This document shows positions 7,996-16,350 of a stretch of DNA of 64,000 nt, one piece after another (position 1 is the stretch's first letter; each line of letters starts with the position of its first letter). Origin of the DNA: DATGEP01 sp035310125 (lineage in GTDB: Bacteria > Chloroflexota > Ktedonobacteria > Ktedonobacterales > JADMIN01); NCBI GenBank assembly GCA_035310125.1, contig DATGEP010000201.1, forward strand, positions 1 through 64,000, read 5' to 3'. The translations under genes were made by a program, and so were the position numbers. Below the pieces are notes generated by a model, which was given only the letters and a program-made list of their open reading frames with translations, searched no databases and was not told where the DNA came from.

Positions 7996-8289
7996 ATGAG
8001 CATAGATCGCAAGACCGTGGACCATGTCGCCGTCCTTGCCCGGCTGGCGCTTTCCGACGAGGAGCGCAATCAGCTCCGAGAGCAGCTTTCGACTATTCTT
8101 GAGCATATCAACGCTATCGGCGAAGCGGACACCAGCCAGGTACCAGCTACAGCGCATGTGTTGCCGCTAACTGACGTCATGCGCGCTGACGATCCTCGCC
8201 AGTTCAGAGGCACACAGGAGCTTGTGGATCGCGCGCCAGCCCACGAAGGGCCATATATCCGCGTGCGCGCCGTCCTGGACAACGACTAA
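7996..8289 (+). CDS. gatC: Aspartyl/glutamyl-tRNA(Asn/Gln) amidotransferase subunit C
   Basis: The 97-residue GatC, the small clamp that stabilises GatA in the GatCAB complex converting misacylated Glu-tRNA(Gln) or Asp-tRNA(Asn). It shows the family start VDHVAVLARLALSDEER, then QLSTILEHINAIGEADTS and the proline/alanine linker ending in MRADDPR. The C-terminus is the usual RVRAVLDND. AGGAG precedes ATG 7996 by 11 nt. gatA follows after 65 bp on the same strand, while gatB is not in this window. Confidence 0.93.
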   Translation: MSIDRKTVDHVAVLARLALSDEERNQLREQLSTILEHINAIGEADTSQVPATAHVLPLTDVMRADDPRQFRGTQELVDRAPAHEGPYIRVRAVLDND

Positions 8290-8354
8290 CCGAAATCGTG
8301 TTACTGGTCTATGTTGTTCTGTTTAGCGAAACGTATTGGCGTAGGAGTATCCCT

Positions 8355-9845
8355 GTGTCTGAACTCTGGCAACTGAGCATCAGCGAAGCCTCGGAGCGCT
8401 TGAGCCGTCGCGAGCTTTCCGCCGTGGAGCTGACACGCGCACACCTCGATCGCATCGCCCAGGTTGAAGGCCACGTGCGCGCCTTTGTCACGCCGCTCGA
8501 TCAGCAAGCACTCCAGCACGCCGAGCGTATTGATCGCCGCCGGCGAGAAGGCGAACAGCTTGGTCCGCTCGCTGGTATTCCGCTGGCGATCAAGGACGTA
8601 ATTTGCACTGAGGGCGTGCGCACTACATGCTCATCGAAGATGCTGGAGCACTTCATACCGCCCTACGACGCGACGGTCATGACCAAGCTGCATGCGGCTG
8701 GCATCGTGATGATCGGCAAGACGAACATGGACGAGTTCGCTATGGGGTCATCCACCGAAAATTCGGCGTTCTTTCCGACGCGTAACCCCTGGGATCTAGA
8801 TCGTGTTCCCGGTGGCAGTAGCGGCGGCTCGGCGGCCGCCGTCGCGGCGGGTGAGGCGATGGGATCGCTTGGCACGGACACCGGCGGCTCCGTGCGCCAG
8901 CCCGGCGCCCTCACAAATACCGTCGCGCTGAAGCCAACCTATGGCCGCGTCTCGCGCTTTGGACTCGTTGCCTTTGCCTCTTCGCTCGATCAAATCGGCC
9001 CGTTCACGCGCAGCGCCCGCGACGCGGCACTACTCCTGCAAGTCATCGCGGGCCACGACCCGAAAGATTCGACCTCTGTGAATGCGCCGGTGCCGGATTA
9101 TCTCGCTGCGCTCACCGGAGACATACATGGGCTGCGTATCGGCGTGCCGCAAGAATATTTTGTGGAAGGCACCGAGCCGGGCGTACGCAAGGCCGTTGAC
9201 GAGGCAATCGCGACGTTCAAATCTCTGGGCGCCGAGGTTGGCGAATGCTCGCTTCCACACACGCGCTTTGGCGTCGCGGCGTACTATATCATCGCGCCCG
9301 CGGAGTGCAGCGCCAACCTCGCCCGCTATGACGGCGTAAAGTATGGCTTCGCCCTCCGCGAGACCGGCGATGACCTCATAGAGTTCGTTTCGCGTACGCG
9401 CGCCGCCGGCTTTGGCGCCGAGGTGAAACGCCGTATCATGCTCGGCACCTATGCGCTTTCCTCCGGATATTACGATGCCTACTATCTCAAAGCCGAAAAG
9501 GTGCGCACGCTCATCAAGCAAGACTTCGACTCGGCATTCGAGCGCTTTGATGTGCTGATCGGCCCCACGTCACCGACCGTCGCATTCAAGCTGGGCGCGA
9601 AGATCGCCGACCCCTATGCGATGTATCTAAACGATGTGTTCACCATCCCCGCGAACCTGGCCGGCATTCCTGGCATCTCTATCCCCGGCGGCTTCAGCGA
9701 AGGTTTGCCGGTCGGTGTGCAGCTGCTCGCTCCATCGTTCGGTGAAGCGACGCTCCTGCGCGCGGCGGATGCCTTCCAGCGCGGCACAGACTATCACACT
9801 CGCTGGCCCAAGTTGCCCGTCAAGCAGACCCGCAAACGCGGTTAG
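8355..9845 (+). CDS. gatA: Aspartyl/glutamyl-tRNA amidotransferase subunit A
   Basis: A 496-residue amidase-signature enzyme that releases ammonia from glutamine for tRNA-dependent transamidation. The Ser-cisSer-Lys triad is present: Lys about 80 in LAIKDVI, the cis-Ser in GGSSGGSAAA near 154, and the nucleophilic Ser in TDTGGSVRQPG near 175. The segment KPTYGRVSRFGLVAFASSLD is the GatA fingerprint. The start is GTG 8355, with TAGGAG 7 nt upstream, rather than the upstream TTG/CTG region, which would add 19 atypical residues. It follows gatC in a gatCA pair; gatB must lie elsewhere. Confidence 0.95.
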   Translation: MSELWQLSISEASERLSRRELSAVELTRAHLDRIAQVEGHVRAFVTPLDQQALQHAERIDRRRREGEQLGPLAGIPLAIKDVICTEGVRTTCSSKMLEHFIPPYDATVMTKLHAAGIVMIGKTNMDEFAMGSSTENSAFFPTRNPWDLDRVPGGSSGGSAAAVAAGEAMGSLGTDTGGSVRQPGALTNTVALKPTYGRVSRFGLVAFASSLDQIGPFTRSARDAALLLQVIAGHDPKDSTSVNAPVPDYLAALTGDIHGLRIGVPQEYFVEGTEPGVRKAVDEAIATFKSLGAEVGECSLPHTRFGVAAYYIIAPAECSANLARYDGVKYGFALRETGDDLIEFVSRTRAAGFGAEVKRRIMLGTYALSSGYYDAYYLKAEKVRTLIKQDFDSAFERFDVLIGPTSPTVAFKLGAKIADPYAMYLNDVFTIPANLAGIPGISIPGGFSEGLPVGVQLLAPSFGEATLLRAADAFQRGTDYHTRWPKLPVKQTRKRG

Positions 9846-9860
9846 GGAGTGGTATTCTCC

Positions 9861-10538
9861 GTGCGACTTCTTCTGGTGCGCCACGGCGCCACCATCAACA
9901 ACGTGCAGCGCCGCTTTACTGGGCAGACCGACCTCCCCATGAGCGCGTTAGGCGAGCGCCAGACGGAGGCGTTGGCGGCTCGCCTCAGCCAGCAACACCT
10001 CGACTGCATCGTATCGTCCGATCTGCGGCGCGCCAGTGTCATGGCTCGGCAAATCGCGCAACGACATGATCTTCCCGTCCAACTGGACCCGGATCTACGC
10101 GAAATCTCGATGGGCACGTGGGAAGGCGCCACCTTCGACGAGATTTGCGCGCGGGAGCCAGAACACCTGCGGCGCTGGCAGATTGATCCAGTAGAGTTCG
10201 CGCCACCCGGCGGTGAGCCTATTGTTCAGGTGCGCGACCGGCTGGTGCGGTCGCTCGTCCGGTGGTACGCAAGCTATCCTGACGGCACGCTCCTTTGGGT
10301 GACCCATGGCGGCTGCATCGGTATCCTGCTCTGCCACTTGCTCGGTATGGACCTTCACAAGCGCGATCAGTTCCGCCGCGACAACGCCGCACTCAGTGAG
10401 CTCGTGATGGGGAGAAAACCTGCCAGCCTGGACGCTGAAAGCGCGCGCTCATTCTCCGCCATCGTCGCGCGCCTCAATGATACCTGCCACCTGGACGGCA
10501 TCACAGATGCCGAGGCGGAACAGTTTCAAGTGCTGTAA
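9861..10538 (+). CDS. Histidine phosphatase family protein (phosphoglycerate mutase-like)
   Basis: About 225 residues of the branch-1 histidine phosphatase superfamily. The phosphate-accepting RHG is at residues 7-9 (LLLVRHG), followed by GQTDLPMSALGERQTEALA, the second Arg region VSSDLRRA and the second His in WVTHGG. These proteins range from cofactor-dependent phosphoglycerate mutase to broad phosphatases such as CobC-like enzymes; sequence alone does not decide. GTG 9861 is preferred, with GGGAG 11 nt upstream; GTG 9849 is possible. It follows gatA closely and may be cotranscribed. Another member of this superfamily lies at 41909-42679. Confidence 0.85.
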   Translation: MRLLLVRHGATINNVQRRFTGQTDLPMSALGERQTEALAARLSQQHLDCIVSSDLRRASVMARQIAQRHDLPVQLDPDLREISMGTWEGATFDEICAREPEHLRRWQIDPVEFAPPGGEPIVQVRDRLVRSLVRWYASYPDGTLLWVTHGGCIGILLCHLLGMDLHKRDQFRRDNAALSELVMGRKPASLDAESARSFSAIVARLNDTCHLDGITDAEAEQFQVL

Positions 10539-10629
10539 TGTCTTCGCATTTTTCGCCCTCTTGACAACATAGCGGCGGATATGGATACTACACGCCAACT
10601 TAGCGGTCAAGTGGAGGCGTGGTTGTACG

Positions 10630-11151
10630 ATGCTCGAACATGATATGTGCGCACAGTGCGGAGCGGCGCTTCACGGATTGGCAATCTGTTCCGCATGCGG
10701 CACGACAGTGTCAAGCATGGACGCCGATCAAGATGTAACGGCAACAATCACTGGTGGGCTGCCGTCCAGTTCGCTGTCCCCATCATCCAGCCCGCCGCCC
10801 TTCCCGCGCGGCCGCGTGGCGCTGCTGGCACTCAACCTGGCACTCCTCGTGGTGGCGACGACCATGACCGCATGGAATGTGTTTGATCCACCGCCTAGCA
10901 AGAGCCATTCCGTGCCGCGGTTAGTGCCGCCCACAACTACCACCACGGATGTTGCCACCGACGCTCCCGTCTACACCGTCAGTGGGACGACGCCACATCC
11001 AACCAGCACATCAGCCGGCCAGGGAGCGCCATCTTCGCCCACAGCGACTTCACAGGCGCAGCCCAAAGCGACGGCGACACCTCCACCTCCGCTTCCTACC
11101 GCGACGACTCCGCCTCCTACGCCTACGTTTACAGTTGGGGCCGGTGGATGA
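10630..11151 (+). CDS. Zinc-ribbon single-pass membrane protein with Thr/Pro-rich tail
   Basis: A 173-residue protein of unknown function. Residues 7-24 form a small zinc ribbon with two C-x2-C knuckles (CAQCG and CSACG). A Ser/Pro linker is followed by one transmembrane helix at about 60-80 (VALLALNLALLVVATTMTAW), and the remaining ~90 residues are a Thr/Pro/Ala-rich low-complexity segment, probably outside the cell. A larger protein of the same plan is encoded at 49317-50663. The start is ATG 10630; ATG 10645 would still keep the ribbon. The architecture is certain; no function can be assigned. Confidence 0.75.
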   Translation: MLEHDMCAQCGAALHGLAICSACGTTVSSMDADQDVTATITGGLPSSSLSPSSSPPPFPRGRVALLALNLALLVVATTMTAWNVFDPPPSKSHSVPRLVPPTTTTTDVATDAPVYTVSGTTPHPTSTSAGQGAPSSPTATSQAQPKATATPPPPLPTATTPPPTPTFTVGAGG

Positions 11152-11299
11152 GTCATCGCTATCTCCCCTCTGTGATCACCAGCGCCTGCGCCGCCACTCC
11201 CCAGTGTGGCGCGCGGGGGGACACTTCCGTCTAAGGATGTAGTGACCTTCGCGCGCATCGCGCGTGCCAGGTGGCATGCGGACAGGGGGAAACAGCGAA

Positions 11300-11629
11300 A
11301 TGGCAAGGTTCTTTGGGCGTAACGTGGGGCACGTCCCGGCATCTCGTGGGGTCGCGCCTCGCACGGATGACGAAGTGCGCCAACTGCTGCGCCTGCTGCC
11401 GCGCTACCGGGTGTTGCTCCACAATGACGACCTCAACTCGATGGATCGCGTCGTCCTGGCGCTCATGCGGATCATCGCGGACATGGACATTGAGCAGGCG
11501 GTGCGCGTCATGTTGGAGGCGCACACCACCGGTTGCGCTCAAGTGATCATTTGTCTGAAAGAGCTGGCCGAGCACTACCGTGAAGGCCTGGAGCGCTATG
11601 GGCTGACCAGCACCATCGAGCCAGCGTAA
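11300..11629 (+). CDS. clpS: ATP-dependent Clp protease adaptor ClpS
   Basis: ClpS recognises N-degron substrates and delivers them to ClpA/ClpC-ClpP. The core YRVLLHNDDLNSMDRVVLAL holds the ligand pocket (the DD pair and the Met gate), and VMLEAHTTGCAQVIICLKEL provides the second face including the His. At 109 residues the size is normal, with a short flexible N-terminus for the chaperone entrance. ATG 11300 has a G-rich site about 10 nt upstream; ATG codons further upstream would add only a non-conserved tail. The stop is 6 bp from the convergent gene ending at 11636. Confidence 0.92.
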   Translation: MARFFGRNVGHVPASRGVAPRTDDEVRQLLRLLPRYRVLLHNDDLNSMDRVVLALMRIIADMDIEQAVRVMLEAHTTGCAQVIICLKELAEHYREGLERYGLTSTIEPA

Positions 11630-11635
11630 GGAGAC

Positions 11636-13519
11636 CTAACGCGCGGCGCCAGTGGGCTGTTTCGCATCACCGGAGCGACGCATGCGCAGCGCCTCAGCAC
11701 GAGCAACTGCCTCACCGCCACGGGCTCCCCCAAGCTCATGCTCGAGGATGCGACGAGCAATTGCGATAGTGGCCGCATACGTCGAATCCATGCCGTAGTA
11801 TGAGAGGCTGCCTGCGCCAAGGTTCTTGCCACGCGTATACGGCGTATCCGAAGCGTAGTGGATGACCCCCAGATCGAACGGCAGCTTCGCGAAATTGATG
11901 TTCTCGCCGGTCGGGTAGCGCGTCATATACAGGCTCTCGTAGACCGCGTCCAGATATGGGCCGGCCTCCATCTCCACGACGCTATAGTTGGCGCGATAGT
12001 AGAAGTCGAGATAGGCGCGATTCTGGAGGAATGTCCCCTTTGTGCTCACCGCCTTTTGATTATCGAGTACGGCGCCAAAGACGAGATTGCGGCTCACGTC
12101 GCCGGCATTAAAGCAGTTATCCAGCCAGTAGGTGTTCTGGCTATGCTCATCCAATACGACGTTGGACATCATGACATCGCCGATACTGCCATTGAGCGTG
12201 GCGGCTTTGCCCAGTATGTAGATGCCCTTGACCTGGGTAAGATTCTCGAGGACCTCGCGTAAAACGCGGTATGCCGCCATGCCGAGTGGGTAATCAATAT
12301 TGATAATGACACCCTTACTTTCGGCCAGCCGCTCGATACCCGGCACTTTCACGCGTGGGTCCAGCTCGTCGGGCCGCAGCTTGGAGAGGTCTATCACTTG
12401 CGCGTCCAGCTCCAGCCCATAGCGTGCGCCGATGTACCAGATGCCGCGCTCCTGCTCTTCGACTGGCTTGCTGCGAGCGAATCCCTGTCCCGCCGAGGTG
12501 CGAACATACTCGCGCGCGGCATAGTACAGGAAGTTCTGCCAGTTACCCGGTACCTTGCCGTCTTTGAGCTTGCGGTATTCGTCGGCAAGAAAGCTGTCTG
12601 CTCCCGCTGTGGCAAAGCGCGTCAGCTCGTCTTCACGGCGCAACGCCGTGCCGGAGAGAAGATTTGAGAGACTGTGGGTGTTGCTGGAGACAAAGTAGAC
12701 CGGCCGGCGGCCCAGGCGCATATCGTCAAGCAATTTGTTCAGGGGTGTCCACCACTTGCGCGTGGCGCGGACGAACCCGACATGCGATCCACCGAGCATA
12801 CGCAATGTGAAGTTCTTGCGCTCCTTCCCGATGGCGAGGAGATTCTGCCAGACACTATCGCCCCAGATGACTTCCAGGCGGCGCCAATCATCTACCGAGA
12901 CTTTCAAGCGCTCCCGCACGACCTTCGTGATTTCAGCATAGACAGGTGAGGTGCGCTCAACTCGGCTCTCCAGCAACTGCATCGTGGTCGAATCCGCGTT
13001 CAGCAACCAGTGAAACTTGTTCCACTCGATCTGAAGGGCGACCAGCGTGGGTACGATGTCATCTGTGTCACTGACGCTGGCGATAAAAGCCGCCAGCGTA
13101 TTCTTGCCATCAAAGAACCATTTGCGGCGGCGGGCCGACGCGGTGACCGCCTGCCAGTGTTCCACCTGAAAGCCGAACTGGCCAAACACTTCTTCCGATT
13201 GGCCCAGCAGCACACGCGAGCTGAGAAGAACGGCGGTGGGCAGACGCAGAATGGTGTAGATGAACGCCGACATATCTGGGGTGCCATGACGGGCCTCAGG
13301 ATGCAGCACGGAGTCAATGTTGTAGTGGGCCTGCACAAGCGCCTTCAGGCCGACTTCACCGGAGCTGCGCAGGAGAGTCTGGTATGTGCGGATGTACATC
13401 TCGACTTCGCGCTTGCCAGCCTCGTGATGTCCGTCAAGGTCGTCTGCGTCGTCCGTATCGCTTCCTGGAGCGCCGCTCATGCGCTCGGGGGCGCGCCAGT
13501 TATTGGTGCTGCCTGCCAC
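11636..13519 (-). CDS. Conserved protein of unknown function (DUF6909-like) with nucleoside-phosphorylase-like C-terminus
   Basis: A 627-residue cytosolic protein and the last gene of the pentose-phosphate operon. The N-terminal ~350 residues look helical and match nothing I can name. The C-terminal ~230 residues carry GVIINIDYPLGMAAYRVL, YILGKAATLNGSIGDVM, DNQKAVSTKGTFLQN and VVEMEAGPYLDAVYE, then a conserved block HYASDTPYTRGKNLGAGSLS. The M-E-A-G element recalls the active-site methionine-glutamate of nucleoside phosphorylases and MTA/SAH nucleosidases. I believe the family is DUF6909, from memory. The start is GTG 13519 with GGAGG 8 nt upstream. Location after rpe suggests sugar-phosphate or nucleoside metabolism (inference). 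Confidence 0.7.
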   Translation of the reverse strand: MAGSTNNWRAPERMSGAPGSDTDDADDLDGHHEAGKREVEMYIRTYQTLLRSSGEVGLKALVQAHYNIDSVLHPEARHGTPDMSAFIYTILRLPTAVLLSSRVLLGQSEEVFGQFGFQVEHWQAVTASARRRKWFFDGKNTLAAFIASVSDTDDIVPTLVALQIEWNKFHWLLNADSTTMQLLESRVERTSPVYAEITKVVRERLKVSVDDWRRLEVIWGDSVWQNLLAIGKERKNFTLRMLGGSHVGFVRATRKWWTPLNKLLDDMRLGRRPVYFVSSNTHSLSNLLSGTALRREDELTRFATAGADSFLADEYRKLKDGKVPGNWQNFLYYAAREYVRTSAGQGFARSKPVEEQERGIWYIGARYGLELDAQVIDLSKLRPDELDPRVKVPGIERLAESKGVIINIDYPLGMAAYRVLREVLENLTQVKGIYILGKAATLNGSIGDVMMSNVVLDEHSQNTYWLDNCFNAGDVSRNLVFGAVLDNQKAVSTKGTFLQNRAYLDFYYRANYSVVEMEAGPYLDAVYESLYMTRYPTGENINFAKLPFDLGVIHYASDTPYTRGKNLGAGSLSYYGMDSTYAATIAIARRILEHELGGARGGEAVARAEALRMRRSGDAKQPTGAAR

Positions 13520-13652
13520 TGTGTGGTCCTCCCGTAACCCGTTTTATATCATCTATTTGGGTCATTATACGCGATATACGCGATGGCGGGAAATCGTGCT
13601 GGGCAGGATAGGATGCGAAAGACTGAGGATGCGCCGCCGCGGGTCCCACTCC

Positions 13653-14312
13653 CTATGCGACGGCGGCGCGTAGCCGGGCGATACCGGCAGCGACGCCCTC
13701 GGTGTCTCCATATATGGCGGAGCCAGCAACGAGCACGTTCGCACCCGCACGAACGACCTGCGGCGCCGTCGCGGCGGAGATGCCGCCATCCACTTCCAGA
13801 TCGCAGCGCGCGCCGTGTTGCGCGATCATGGCGCGGAGCCGCTCGATTTTCGGGAGCATGCCGCCGATAAACTCCTGGCCACCGAAGCCGGGGTCCACGG
13901 TCATGCAAAGGACGAGGTCAATATCGTTGAGAATCTCTTGCAGAACGGCGAGAGGTGTGGCGGGATTGATCGCGACACCAGCACGCTTGCCGAGGCGGTG
14001 GATCTGCTCCACGGTACGGTGCAGGTGCGGCGACGCTTCCTGGTGGACGATGATGATATCCGCCCCCGCGCTAGAAAAGTCGCTCACATACCGTTCCGGT
14101 TCTACGATCATGAGATGCGCTTCGAGGGGGAGCGTGCAGTGCCGGCGGACGGCCTCAACGACGAGGGGACCGACGGTAATATTGGGGACGAAGCGGCCAT
14201 CCATGACATCTATCTGGATGCGGTCGGCGCCGCCGGTCTGGGCGGCCTGCACCTGCTCGCCGAGTCGGGAAAAGTCTGCGGAGAGTATTGAAGGGACGAC
14301 AAGAGCGGACAT
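13653..14312 (-). CDS. rpe: Ribulose-phosphate 3-epimerase
   Basis: A 219-residue TIM-barrel enzyme interconverting ribulose 5-phosphate and xylulose 5-phosphate. Signatures in order: VVPSILSADFSRL, IQIDVMDGRFVPNIT (metal His/Asp set), EAHLMIVEP, TVDPGFGGQEF and LEVDGGI with the phosphate loop VAGSAIYG. ATG 14312 was chosen because GAGG lies 8 nt upstream; earlier in-frame starts at 14318 and 14321 overlap that site. It sits 32 bp downstream of pgl and belongs to the same minus-strand operon. Confidence 0.95.
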   Translation of the reverse strand: MSALVVPSILSADFSRLGEQVQAAQTGGADRIQIDVMDGRFVPNITVGPLVVEAVRRHCTLPLEAHLMIVEPERYVSDFSSAGADIIIVHQEASPHLHRTVEQIHRLGKRAGVAINPATPLAVLQEILNDIDLVLCMTVDPGFGGQEFIGGMLPKIERLRAMIAQHGARCDLEVDGGISAATAPQVVRAGANVLVAGSAIYGDTEGVAAGIARLRAAVA

Positions 14313-14344
14313 ACACATCACCTCATGACGTTAGGAAGAGTCGT

Positions 14345-15100
14345 CTATGCTCGGCGCAGCTTCGCCGCCGCGCGGTCTACTAACCAGTAGAGGTCCCCAT
14401 TGGTGGGAGCAATGCGCTGGGAGGGATAGGTGTCGGGGTCGCGTGGGCCTTCGAGGACGGCGGCAAGAGCGGCGGCTTTATCCTCACCGGCGATAAGGAA
14501 CGCGACGGTCTCGGCATTGTTGAGTACCGGCGCCGTCAGGGTGATGCGGGTGGTACTCAGCTTCGGCACGTAGTTGGCAGTGACCAGCCGATCCGTGATA
14601 TCGAGCGCGGCAGTGTGTGGGAACAGTGAAGCGGTATGTCCATCTGGCCCCATGCCGAGGTAGATCAGATCCATACGCGGAAGCTGATCCGCGCTCAAAT
14701 GGAAGTCCTGGCGCAGCTCATCTTCGTAGAGAGCGGCGGCAGCAGCCGGGTCCAGCTCCGTATGGATACGATGAATCTGCGTCGCGCGGAGAGGCAGTTT
14801 ATCGAGCAGTGTCTCGCGTGCCATGCGGAAGTTGCTGTCGGGGTCATCGGGAGCGACCGCACGGTCGTCGCCCCAATAGAACTGCACCCGAGACCAATCC
14901 ACCTGATCGCGGTATGGCGGCGCGGCCAGCAGATGATGGAGCGCCTTCGGTGTCGAGCCGCCGGAAAGCGCGACGGTGAACCGGCCAGTCGTGCTTGCTT
15001 CCCGCGCGCGACGCACGAAGAGGTCAGCGGCGTGCGCGGCGACAGCGTTCAGATCGTCGAGCACGTCGAGATGCACGCGATTGCCTGATGCGCTACTCAT
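14345..15100 (-). CDS. pgl: 6-phosphogluconolactonase (DevB/SOL type)
   Basis: A 251-residue enzyme hydrolysing 6-phosphogluconolactone to 6-phosphogluconate. Motifs include FTVALSGGSTPKALHHLL near the N-terminus, VQFYWGDDRAV, DPDSNFRMARE and YLGMGPDGHTASLFPH with the catalytic His. Length fits the family. The ATG at 15100 overlaps the opcA stop as ATGA, so translation is coupled. Together with zwf, opcA and gnd it completes the oxidative branch of the pentose-phosphate pathway. Confidence 0.95.
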   Translation of the reverse strand: MSSASGNRVHLDVLDDLNAVAAHAADLFVRRAREASTTGRFTVALSGGSTPKALHHLLAAPPYRDQVDWSRVQFYWGDDRAVAPDDPDSNFRMARETLLDKLPLRATQIHRIHTELDPAAAAALYEDELRQDFHLSADQLPRMDLIYLGMGPDGHTASLFPHTAALDITDRLVTANYVPKLSTTRITLTAPVLNNAETVAFLIAGEDKAAALAAVLEGPRDPDTYPSQRIAPTNGDLYWLVDRAAAKLRRA

Positions 15101-16350
15101 ACCACTCCCTTTCGCGCCGTGCCAATGAACTGGGCGGCGGCGGCAAGCGCCTCCTCATAGACGAGATCATGGCCGAGAATCTGGAGCTGCCCCGCAAGGG
15201 GCGCCTGCTCGCCGATGGACTGGAGATGCACCGTCTGCGGCGGTGGGGCGGCTCCGTCAGGCACTTGGCAGAGGGTGGTGGCATGGGTCAGATCGCTCTC
15301 GCGCGCTACTGTAAATGTCGCACGCGGACCCGAGAGACGCGAGGAGAGGTGGACCGACATCAGTGCGCCGTGCCGGATCCATGGAACATTGTGCGCGTGT
15401 TCTGGCTCATTGTCTGCTGGCGGCTCTTGCGCCGTCTCATCGGAATCCATCTCGCCCCAGGAGCCCTCCGGAACGCCGAAGCGCGCGTTAATTTCCATCA
15501 TGATTGGACGCTCGCTGCCGGTGCGCAAAGTGAATTGCTGGCTCTCCGAGCCCCGATCGTGAGGCGTTCGCTCCACTCGCCAGCCGAGGCGTGAGGTAAG
15601 CCATCCCGCAAAGAGATAGGCCTGGCCCGTATTGAGAGGCGCATCTTCGTCGCGGACCGCGTACTCAATAGTGACACGCTCGATAGCATCCAAGTAAGGC
15701 CGCAGCGGCGCTGGGTCGAAGAACTGCGCGACTATCTCGCGCCACGGAGACTGGTATGACCAGCTCACGTCGCTGACGGCACAGCGCGACTTCTTGCGAC
15801 GCACGAGGTCGGCCAACGCCGTGAAGCTGCGGGGTACGTCGCTCATCTCGGACGTATCCACGATGAACCGGTCGCTTCCGTCTACCAGTGCTTCCAGCAG
15901 ATCAGTACCCCACGGCGGCTCATCTGTCCAGCGGAGGAATGCGGGCAGGCCGGAGACAATCATCGGCAGCACGACCCCTGGGAGGTGCCGGATAGCGTTG
16001 GTCTGCGCGACAACGAGGATATCTTCGCCGTAGCTCGCGGCATCCGCGCCGACGTATGTCCCGATAGACGAGGTAATGGAATCGCCGCTGTCAGATGGAT
16101 CAGCCGCTATGACTATCGCGCGCGAGGGATGGGTGGTCGTCATGGAATGCACAAGGTTTATCACCTGATGCGCCCGCTGAATGGACGGTGTGAACGCCAC
16201 GAGCGTCAACACGCTGTTGCGAGAGTAGGCCTGACCGCCAGCCATTGCGGTCCTGGCGTTCGCCTCGCGCCACATATTATCCAACTCGCTCTCGACAGAT
16301 TCCAGGTTGACTGGTCTCAGTGAGGGGAAAGAGCTCTGCGTGTCACTCAT
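15097..16350 (-). CDS. opcA: Glucose-6-phosphate dehydrogenase assembly protein OpcA
   Basis: A 417-residue OpcA family member, a factor known in cyanobacteria and actinobacteria to be needed for active glucose-6-phosphate dehydrogenase. Recognisable parts are SVESELDNMWREANARTAM at the start, NSVLTLVAFTPS, a Rossmann-like middle (SRAIVIAADPSD) and LPAFLRWTDEPPWG. ATG 16350 has GGAGG 5 nt upstream and overlaps the zwf stop as ATGA, fitting obligate partnership. A segment at about 310-330 rich in Glu, Asp and Pro appears to be a linker. Assignment rests on family resemblance plus the zwf context. Confidence 0.88.
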   Translation of the reverse strand: MSDTQSSFPSLRPVNLESVESELDNMWREANARTAMAGGQAYSRNSVLTLVAFTPSIQRAHQVINLVHSMTTTHPSRAIVIAADPSDSGDSITSSIGTYVGADAASYGEDILVVAQTNAIRHLPGVVLPMIVSGLPAFLRWTDEPPWGTDLLEALVDGSDRFIVDTSEMSDVPRSFTALADLVRRKKSRCAVSDVSWSYQSPWREIVAQFFDPAPLRPYLDAIERVTIEYAVRDEDAPLNTGQAYLFAGWLTSRLGWRVERTPHDRGSESQQFTLRTGSERPIMMEINARFGVPEGSWGEMDSDETAQEPPADNEPEHAHNVPWIRHGALMSVHLSSRLSGPRATFTVARESDLTHATTLCQVPDGAAPPPQTVHLQSIGEQAPLAGQLQILGHDLVYEEALAAAAQFIGTARKGVV

